Source: Lepidostoma basale (Eukaryota > Arthropoda > Insecta > Trichoptera > Lepidostomatidae). From it: 64,000 nt of DNA. A model generated the notes under the pieces. The model was not told the origin of the DNA. It was given only the letters and a program-made list of their open reading frames with translations, and ran no database searches. Shown piece by piece: positions 56,296 to 64,000 of this stretch. Numbering within the stretch: position 1 is the first letter of the stretch; each line of letters opens with the position of its first letter. The position numbers and the translations under genes were made by a program. The stretch spans positions 180,909 to 244,908 of the forward strand of contig JAHDVF020000887.1 of assembly GCA_022606425.2 (NCBI GenBank), written 5' to 3'.

Positions 56296-56348
56296 TACAC
56301 TTTTTTCAGACATGTTTCGGGACACAGAAGCCCCTTCTTCAGTGTGTA
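56296..56348 (-). ncRNA. Hammerhead ribozyme-like motif, Penelope left end
   Basis: Minus strand: stem I TACA/TGTA outside CA/TG with a 3'-side bulge; core CTGAAGA; one extra A; stem II GGG...CCC; GAAA; ACATGT palindromic stem III; cleavage GTC. All invariant core letters are present. Identical to the right-end copy. Short palindromic stem III fits the dimeric type known from Penelope-like elements. Confidence 0.7.
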
Positions 56349-56455
56349 TAAATTTTAACAGCTAAATGAGACAAAATCGTTACTTATATACTAAATAAAA
56401 TTAAAATGGTAAAGGAGGAGTGGGGGTGGTTCCAAGAAATAGTGTTAATTATATT

Positions 56456-57572
56456 TTAGCCGGAATAATGGGACAGGGGAAATAAATCTAGTATCGGACT
56501 GGAAGTTAAATTAATTTGATTATTTATAATTTCTTCTTTATTTTTTATCGACTTTTTTATTTCTAGGATTTCAAGGTTGTTTAATGTTACTTTTCTATTA
56601 CTGATATGCAAAACTTCAACGCCGTTATTTTTATCGAAGGAGTGATCTTTTTCTATGAGATGATTCGCGAATTCGGAAAAATTATTATTTGAGAGACACC
56701 TAATGTGTTCCTTCATTCTTAAATTAATGTTGCGCGTTGTTTTTCCTATATAATAAGATGGGCAATCGTCGCATTTAAGTTTGTATACTCCCGATTGGAT
56801 TAGTTTGTCTTCTTTGTCTTTATTATTTATTAACAATTTACCTAGATTATTATTGGTATAGAACGCGGGTCTAATGTCTAACGGAAGATCTTTAGAAACT
56901 ATATTTGTTAGATTATTAATATATAAAATTCTACGCCATTGATTATTTTTCTGATTATAGTTAGGTGGAGTATACAAAATTGTTTTAGTAAACTTATTTT
57001 TGTTTTTTTTATTTAAAATATTATCGATTAGATTATCACTGTAACCATTATTTTTAGCAATATGTTTTATTGTAGTTAGTTCTTTATTATAATTTTCTAG
57101 TGAAAGAGGTATATTAATTAAACGAGTCAACATGGCATGGAAAGCTGAATGTTTATGTGACCTCGGATGATTGGACATATTATGAATTACATTATCTGTA
57201 TACGTGGGTTTTCGAAATATGTTAAATTTGATTTTGTTGTCTATTATATTTAAGGTTAAATCTAGGAAGTTAAGTTTATTATTATGTCCGATTTCTAATG
57301 TGAATTTGATATGTTCATGGAAGGAGTTGATAAGGGTGAGGAAAGAAGTTAACTGCCTATCCGTGCCTGTCCAAATACAAAAAATATCGTCTACGTATCT
57401 TTTCCAAATGAAAACATTTTTAATTAAATTGGAATCACATTTAAAAAATTTATTTTCTAAATTGTTCACAAAAATATCGGCAAATAATGGGCTTGTGGGT
57501 GCACCCATGGGCAATCCTTCAGACTGTTTATAATTTTTGTTATTAAATTGGAAATAATTTTGATTGATGCAG
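56456..57572 (-). CDS. Penelope-like RT/GIY-YIG polyprotein, 5'-truncated
   Basis: An uninterrupted frame of about 370 codons on the minus strand. In order: FCINQNYFQFNN, QSEGLPMGAPTSPLFADIF (RT motif 4 region), YVDDIFCIW (the catalytic YxDD), KLNFLDLT, FRKPTYTDN, a basic linker, then the GIY-YIG endonuclease: GVYKLKCDDCPSYYIGKTTR with a CxxC, NLRMKEH, and FANHLIEKDHSF. It ends LSHYSG. Full elements have roughly twice this length; the N-terminal part and the first RT motifs are lost. The listed open frame starts at 57598, but its first residues are read from the other copy across the junction near 57572. Confidence 0.88.
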
Positions 57573-58284
57573 AAATTTAACATATTTCGAAAACCCACGT
57601 ATACAGATAATGTAATTCATAATATGTCCAATCATCCGAGGTCACATAAACATTCAGCTTTCCATGCCATGTTGACTCGTTTAATTAATATACCTCTTTC
57701 ACTAGAAAATTATAATAAAGAACTAACTACAATAAAACATATTGCTAAAAATAATGGTTACAGTGATAATCTAATCGATAATATTTTAAATAAAAAAAAA
57801 CAAAAATAAGTTTACTAAAACAATTTTGTATACTCCACCTAACTATAATCAGAAAAATAATCAATGGCGTAGAATTTTATATATTAATAATCTAACAAAT
57901 ATAGTTTCTAAAGATCTTCCGTTAGACATTAGCCCCGCGTTCTATACCAATAATAATATAGGTAAATTGTTAATAAATAATAAAGACAAAGAAGACAAAC
58001 TAATCCAATCGGGAGTATACAAACTTAAATGCGACGATTGCCCATCTTATTATATAGGAAAAACAACGCGTAACATTAATTTAAGAATGAAGGAACACAT
58101 TAGGTGTCTCTCAAATAATAATTTTTCCGAATTCGCGAATCATCTCATAGAAAAAGATCACTCCTTCGATAAAAATAACGGCGTTGAAGTTTTGCATATC
58201 AGTAATAGAAAAGTAACATTAAACAACCTTGAAATCCTAGAAATAAAAAAGTCGATAAAAAATAAAGAAAAAAATTATAAATAA
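57573..58284 (+). pseudogene. Penelope-like C-terminal half, right arm
   Basis: Plus-strand copy of the end of the RT and the whole GIY-YIG domain. It begins at KFNIFRKPTYTDN and runs to LNKKKQK, where a 1-base change in an A run shifts the frame (stop at 57807-57809). It then resumes at YTPPNYNQKNNQ and continues through YYIGKTTRN, RMKEHIRC and HLIEKDHSF to 58284, where another A-run change ends it before the SPILDLFPLSHYSG end. Only a few substitutions against the left arm (for example Arg to Ser in PLDIxPAF). Confidence 0.85.
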
Positions 58285-58455
58285 TCAAATTAATTTAACT
58301 TCCAGTCCGATACTAGATTTATTTCCCCTGTCCCATTATTCCGGCTAAAATATAATTAACACTATTTCTTGGAACCACCCCCACTCCTCCTTTACCATTT
58401 TAATTTTATTTAGTATATAAGTAACGATTTTGTCTCATTTAGCTGTTAAAATTTA

Positions 58456-58508
58456 TACACACTGAAGAAGGGGCTTCTGTGTCCCGAAACATGTCTGAAA
58501 AAAGTGTA
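58456..58508 (+). ncRNA. Hammerhead ribozyme-like motif, Penelope right end
   Basis: Plus strand: stem I TACA (58456-58459) with TGTA (58505-58508) and inner CA/TG; core CTGAAGA at 58462-58468; extra A; stem II GGG...CCC; GAAA at 58486-58489; ACATGT; GTC at 58493-58495, cleavage expected after that C. The core is intact; the extra base before stem II and the weak stem I are reservations. Confidence 0.7.
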
Positions 58509-58548
58509 ATAAAGTGTTGTGATACAAAGTTATCAAAAAGTAATTCAA

Positions 58549-59454
58549 ATATGAATCCGCAACACAAAGTAATGGCGAATATAGAAGAAATTATAATACT
58601 GTTGTTTTTTTTTCTGTCCCTGGTACCATGTACGTTGTTTTATTTGTGTAAAACCTTACATTTTTGAAAATCTAAAGTTATTTAATAAATGATTTTATTT
58701 AATCTATGAATGCACGGTATTTCTTTAAACACATGTTCATTTCTTTGAATTGTTAATAAATACTTGACAAAGACTTAAAATCCTTTGTAGTAATCCCTAA
58801 CAATAACATCTTTGTGTGTGGTACAGTAAATAAATAGGAAGCGGTATTATTTTTAGTGCATCAAAGCTTCTGCAACATTTTGGCACGTGTAGGCGCATGA
58901 CAGGGAGTACCAAGTGTACACAGAAATCACGTGCCGCGCTTTACATAACTGTACTGACACACGTACGAGTATAATACAATATCTTTTGGGTCGTCTTCAC
59001 ATCTCGCCTAGACGTGCTCGGTACTTCTGAGTGGCCAACAAAGCGCCAGCTAATGAGATAGAGCACGAACCGCAGATGGATCTTTGAACTTGACACAGAA
59101 CTTCTTGAACAAGTAGCAATGGCAATTCGGGGACTTTGAAGTTTATTATACCGTATGCTATTTAATACATTACTGTATTCATATATGTTACATTCATAAA
59201 TATTTTAAAATATTATACATCACAAATTTGAGGGTCAATATACAATTATGCGATGTTTTTTTTAATAGTTCGAATTGATTGACGTCCCAGAAATCATTAA
59301 TAACATGTCATTAATTGTGTATGTAGGCTGCTAGCGAATGAAGTAAATTAATAAAATACTAATCAGTCTGTCGATGCCAGCTAGCCTGATGAAACCGATC
59401 GCTGTCGAAATAATAGAAAATGTGAAAGTAGTAGATTTAAAACATCGTTTTACA
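58549..59454. other. Penelope flank, then no gene seen
   Basis: 58549-58600 is shared with 52560-52620. The rest is AT-rich unique DNA. At 59384-59412 'CTGATGA...GTCGAAATA' looks like a hammerhead core, but stem II pairs poorly. Confidence 0.4.
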
Positions 59455-59740
59455 AATAGCTGTTGTAGTGTGTGAAGGTTAGGAAGGTTTCATACTTGGG
59501 CCATGCGCTAAGAGGAGAAAAATACCACCTCCTTCGCCTGATAATCATCGGCAAAATAGAAGAACGTTGGGGAGTTGGGTAGTTGTCCTGTTTGGGGAAT
59601 ATAAAGGATTGGGCGGGAATGAAGAGGGAACCTGTTCCAAATAGCGCAGGATAGAGATATTTTCGCTGCAGTGATCGCAAACGTTAATGGGGTGAACTGA
59701 CACGACAACAGAAAAAGAAGAAGGGAATATTTATGGTGCA
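59455..59740 (+). mobile_element. Non-LTR retrotransposon RT C-terminal fragment
   Basis: Plus strand: VRKVSYLGHALRGEKYHLLR, LIIIGKIEERWGVG, SCLGNIKDWAGM, then NSAG. This is the YLGHILR...Y.LL.LI..GKIEG.RG.GRR..SWL.NIR.W block of an insect RT C-terminus. Ends 'agaaaaagaagaaggg'. One stop and several substitutions. Confidence 0.75.
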
Positions 59741-61479
59741 AATAGACACATATACAAAGCTCAACGTTCACTAGAAAAATTAAGAGGTATCGTAAGAAGC
59801 GTGATGACTGTTTTACAAATCTACGATTGAATTAAAACTTCCTGGTGGAAATACAATATGTAAAATTTATGTGTCACATTTATATGACGATACATGGCTA
59901 TGGGAAAATGAATTTCATCTTCAGATATTTACTTATTCAGATCATCTTTAAAAGTTTACAAGGGCAATATTCTTCAAGGTCATTTGGAAACACACTGCTT
60001 TCGGTACATTGTACTTTGCCAGTATGCGACAATAAAATGAAATTTCATTAAAAAAAAAAACGGGATACGTGGATCGGGGATACGAACAAAATACACGAAG
60101 GGCATAGTTTTAATAATGATACGTGAGTTATTAAAAATAAATTGAACGACAAAACCAAGAAAAAACATCGCATGTTCAAATTAATTGAATAGTCAGAAAA
60201 CGATATGATAGGGTGGATGAACCTCTCTGCTTTCTACTCCGGAAAGTGACGGAATGGATTTTTAATATTTTGCCGAAACAAAAAATTCACTTTCCAACTA
60301 CATGTATTTATAAAATTATGTTAGTTGAAACCTTTGTATTATAAAAAAGTTCTGGTAGCCAGAGGATTTAATGTGACAAAGTAATGAAGTACAATTCTCT
60401 AACGGATAGTTAGATCGGATAATATAATATAATCAGTTCGTTAACTTCGTGGCGAGATCAAAAGAGACAAATTGAGGATAAAATATTATCAAAGGTCACG
60501 AAAATACTATGAGGTGGATACCTTAGTGCCCACCCATAGAAAATGGGAATAAATTACACTCTTTTGAGTTTAGAATGGTACAAAATGTCAAACGTAATTA
60601 ATAATAAAGACCGAAATTTCGTAGCAGCTAATAATAATTAAGGGGTTTTGTAAGGAAAGCAAATCACCCGACTTATTCCCAACCGTGTTATAGCTGTACT
60701 CTTCCTTTCAAAGTTCAAGGACTTCTTTACATTTAATACAAGTTGGCAACACCGGCAAGTGTCTCTCCCCTTTATAACAAATTCTCCGCATTTTTCATCT
60801 CATTCTTTCCTCATCTTCAGCGATATATTTCATCCCTCTTCGCACCCTTTTAATCTGACTCATTCATTTTACGTCCCAGACTTTAATACTTTCCTTCTCG
60901 CCAAAATATTTAAAGCGAGAAAGCCCAGAGACTAAGTGCTGGCTTCGTAAGAGGAATTAAATTTGGTTTTAATTAATACAATTACATCTAATGCACTCTC
61001 CGCAAGGGTTTCCGCAGATTTCAACAACATTGGGGGCAAAGGGTGTTCGATACAACGTTAAAAAATATAGTACCTACATGAAAAATACCACATTGACGAT
61101 AGAAATTAATTTATTCATATTGGCCATGGGTTTGAATCTTCTGGCAAGCCAAGGTTCAGCTCTGGTGAACAAATTGTTTTCAATATATCCAAGGATGCTT
61201 AGTCAGGTATATTTAACAGGCTCCTATGTGAATCAATAAAAAACGTGTGAGTGATAGGAGGTTTGTATATTGACCGAAAATGCATTCAGTTGCAAATTAG
61301 GCGGGAGTCGAAGTTTATTTATTTGTTTTGTTTTTGACGGAATTGATTCTATTACATTTGTTCTTGATACAGATAATTAACATTAATCTAATGACATTTT
61401 AAAAACTATGGAATTTGATAGTTCATTGTTTTGGCCGAAACACTATGATACCTTAACATTTTAAACTGTTAAATTAAAT
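59741..61479. other. No gene seen
   Basis: AT-rich. About 61131-61175 is a diverged scrap of the Jockey-like 3' end ('ttgaatcttctggcaagcca', 'aggttcagctctgg'). Nothing else recognised. Confidence 0.4.
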
Positions 61480-61514
61480 AACGTTGTTTTTTGTATCACA
61501 ATTGTATTTTATTT

Positions 61515-61562
61515 TACGCGACAGCTGTTTCATCAACCTATGTTGACATCATCAGGTGTTTA
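61515..61562 (-). ncRNA. Hammerhead ribozyme-like motif, intact core
   Basis: Minus strand: CTGATGA (61555-61549), one extra T, six-pair stem II GTCAAC-ATAG-GTTGAT, GAAA (61531-61528), ACAGCTGT as palindromic stem III, GTC (61522-61520). Stem I starts ACAC/GCGT with one A-C mismatch explained by CpG decay. Every invariant core base is kept. The flank 'ttgttttttgtatcac' recurs at 53690. Its sister at 62144-62199 faces the other way. Confidence 0.72.
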
Positions 61563-62143
61563 ACTTAAATTTCAATAAATTAAGAACATTTTAACACAGT
61601 AAAAGTAAAAATTAAACATAAAACTAGTTAAGATGATATTAAAGTTAAGCATATTGAGATCATTAAAGTAGGAAGGATTGAAAAATAAATTTACTAGAGA
61701 TGGGCAATAGAAGTTGCAATATAAACGGCAAGGTAACAGAGTTTCTTGCTTTTTACAGGTATCATTTATTTGCACGTGCATTATGTTCTATCGATCTCTC
61801 TCCTTTCCTTATTTATAGCACATTCCAAAGAATCCCAATCGAGAATCCCCGCAATAAAAATGCGATGAAACGTTCTAGTCGAGGCGGCTGAGCTCTCGTG
61901 AAAGTAGAGCATTGAATTATCTGCCGACCTTCGGTGGGCGATATTCCCGCTCGACCTCCCGGGAAGGCAGAGTAGACGGACACCTCCCAGCTAATTGTAC
62001 ATCTGACAAATTATATCACAAAGTTATAGTGACACCTTTTGAAATTGATCTCGCTTTTTGTTTTTGAACTTAATTAGGAGATAATATTTGTAGAGATTCA
62101 GCTATCAAATTCTTATTGCCATCAGGTGTTAAAATTAATTGTT
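61563..62143. other. Interior of an inverted ribozyme pair
   Basis: No coding capacity. Contains a GC-richer stretch (61870-62000). 62120-62131 repeats CATCAGGTGTTA, a fragment of the minus-strand motif, so a second collapsed inverted unit is nested at the right edge. Confidence 0.4.
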
Positions 62144-62199
62144 AATTGTAACACCTGATGATACCAACATCAGTTGGCGAAACAGTTATCGCGACAATT
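62144..62199 (+). ncRNA. Hammerhead ribozyme-like motif, near-intact
   Basis: Plus strand: outer stem I AATTGT/ACAATT, core CTGATGA (62155-62161), TA, stem II CCAAC-ATCA-GTTGG, C, GAAA (62179-62182), ACAGTTAT, ATC at 62188-62190. The stem III palindrome has one change against the 61515 copy, and the site is AUC instead of GUC, which hammerheads tolerate. Same family as 61515-61562. Confidence 0.65.
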
Positions 62200-63479
62200 T
62201 CATAGAAATTACTTTAATTAATTATGATACTATAACAGTGTTCCAAATTAAACAAAATGCAATTTATTATAATAAGAATGCGATATTTACGAAGCATTTG
62301 TTTGTAGATTATCTAAGTTTTGGCGTCTAAAAGATTCTATTTTATATAGTACGCACGTCTACAATACAGTTCTCATTATTTCTACATCTTGATCGCGAAA
62401 GGAAAATGTTCTCTTCCTATAAAAGTGCGAAGCTTTATCTCGTAAGATAACTGAACCCGAAGAAAATAGATGATGGGCGGTTGTTATTATTCCGTTATCA
62501 GTCTAGAAGGCCAACGCTCACCCGTATTGATTTTTCTCACCCTTACCCCACGGTCAAGGGTCCCGCGGGCCGCACAGCGAATACATCTTCTTCTGAGATT
62601 TATCAATTTAGAAGTTGCGCGAGAACAATAAAAAAATTGTTTAAAAAAAATTATTCAAACTTATTAAAATGTGCCAAATCTTTTTGTTTCTAACAGATAT
62701 CTTATAATATATAACATATTTAATTTTATTCCACTTCAATTCTTCATTTGAAACGTGTAAAAGTATTTTTTTAATTTTATTAATTTAAATTGTTCCAAAC
62801 TTACAAAAAGTTACTAGTGTAAATTCGAATTTCGTTAAAAATGTGGACAACATAAATCTCTGATTTTTCCACTGAAAAAAATTGCAAAAATTCACTACAT
62901 ATCTTCCGTTGTCTTACATAGGTATAAAATATGTAGTTTCATAATAATAAAAAGTTGTATCATATGTTTCAGGTGTTTTAACGAATGTGTTAATATCATT
63001 ATGAAAATTTGACAATATTATATAAATATATTGATTCGTCTCATTCAGAAGATAATACGATTTTAATTTAAAGAGTAATCAAACTGTATGACTATTTAAA
63101 CATCATTAGTGAAGACTGTCCTTACACTCTAATTAATCTCGATCCACATGAGAACACACCGTAATATACTCGTAATACATAAGATATTAGTGCTGCCCTC
63201 AACACCTGCGGCGTACACGGGAGGTATGAGGTACACTTTATATTCACGCTGATGCTATTATGAACAGAGAAGGGCAGTAATCTCCTTTATTCGTCATTTA
63301 CTAATAACTTGAGCGAGTGAGATTAGTCCTTAAGATGTAGAAATTACTAACCCCTTGTTACATTACACCGAGGGATAATTCACTGAAAGGGACGGTGGAG
63401 GTGGAGTGACACTCGGAACAATAAGTTTTTAAGGTGAATTATATATTACTTGAAGTTTGAAATTAAATGGTTATACGTT
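62200..63479. other. No gene seen
   Basis: AT-rich; a GC-richer spot near 62510-62580. No recognisable element. Confidence 0.4.
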
Positions 63480-63930
63480 CAGATACCTTGCCATATACCT
63501 GGAGGACCATAGGCTGGAGGAGCTGATCTACGTGAAGAAATGCAAGTCCATGACAACAAGACAGCTGCAATCTCTGATGCTCTAAAATCCACAATATGGA
63601 AAATCAAAGACATGACCATTAAGAGTAAGATGAGAATTTATAAAGCCGGCGCAAGACCAATAATAACATATGGCGTTGAAGCAAGGAACACGACGAGATG
63701 AAGACACTGAGGCAAGATACTAAGAGATCAGGTGAAGAACACCAGAATAAGATAGATTTTTGAGGCTGAAGATATTACAAAATGAAGTAGAGAGAAAAGG
63801 AGGGACTGGTACGGTCCATGCATATATCCAAAGAATGGACATCACCAGACTCCACTACATTCAACAACATAATACCACATAAGTCTACAGCAAGGAAGAA
63901 GAAGATAGAAGACATGTTAAGAAACATGTT
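63480..63930 (+). mobile_element. Non-LTR retrotransposon RT C-terminal fragment
   Basis: Frames with many breaks: YLEDHRLEELIYVKKCKSMT, SMTTRQLQSLML, KMRIYKAGARPIITYGVEAR, then 'gacactgaggcaagatac', 'gagtagagagaaaaggaggg', 'RMDITRLHYI'. The RIYK..ARPIITYG.EAR block and the following R.M..R block are typical of RT C-termini. It runs towards the window end. Confidence 0.65.
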
Positions 63931-64000
63931 CGTAAAGATATGTTTTTATAGAGCATTTCTTATAGAAGTATGAAGGAGAGAACAATTTTAATTTAATTGT

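Larger units (their letters stand above)
56256..58548. mobile_element. Penelope-like element, head-to-head inverted pair
   Basis: Two truncated Penelope-like retroelements facing away from each other. The left arm (56256-57229, minus) and right arm (57573-58548, plus) are complementary over about 975 bp with few differences. The unique centre (57230-57572) belongs to the minus-strand copy. Both outer ends carry 'aaatttatacacactgaaga', the hammerhead-like motif and 'gtgttgtgatacaaagttat', the usual terminal region of the class. Inverted or tandem partial copies are typical for Penelope elements. A transcript across the locus would form long double-stranded RNA. Confidence 0.88.

Noticed and set aside
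57204..57533. 109-codon plus-strand open frame in the Penelope centre
   Set aside because: It is the antisense shadow of the RT core; its protein has no motif, while the minus strand has YVDD and GLPMGAPTSP.

Overview
The window looks like nuclear DNA of an insect, most probably a moth or butterfly. It is AT-rich. It carries only one recognisable host protein gene (two exons of a matrix metalloproteinase on the minus strand) and two nuclear tRNA genes. Nearly everything else recognisable is decayed transposable element. The lepidopteran assignment is an inference from the retroelement types: RTE-like endonuclease-reverse transcriptase tails, and retroelement 3' ends with the 'ggggtaggcagag' motif and TTAG-type tails. 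A TTAGG-type interstitial repeat and cecropia-type mariners agree with an insect.

Layout. Positions 1-812 hold the 3' end of an internally deleted Helitron. From 0.8 to 34 kb there is unique AT-rich DNA with scattered GC-rich islands. It is interrupted by a palindromic MITE family, a tRNA-derived SINE (one copy split by a hAT-type MITE) and many 5'-truncated non-LTR retrotransposon tails. From 35.5 to 38.3 kb lies the gene-bearing part: a mariner copy (35499-36781), tRNA-Lys(TTT) (minus), the two metalloproteinase prodomain exons (minus, 37372-37739), and intron-containing tRNA-Tyr(GTA) (plus). From 39 to 56 kb there are more retroelement tails and a second mariner (50217-51445). A Penelope-like element (PLE) fills 56256-58548 as a head-to-head inverted pair. 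The last 5 kb hold retroelement tails and two further PLE-type ribozyme motifs.

The most interesting thread is a set of hammerhead-ribozyme-like sequences. They have a CUGANGA core, a stem II hairpin, GAAA, a short palindromic stem III and a GUC-type cleavage site. They occur at both ends of the PLE, at 34.86 kb, 49.5 kb, 52.4 kb, 61.5 kb and 62.15 kb, and in degenerate form inside every better-preserved copy of the palindromic MITE. Most are arranged as outward-facing inverted pairs. In the MITE family the core reads UUGAUAA, so positions 3 and 8, which pair in the folded hammerhead, have changed together. I infer that the palindromic MITEs may be collapsed derivatives of head-to-head Penelope-like elements. 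No protein-coding gene other than the metalloproteinase could be supported; the short open frames across the rest look like chance.
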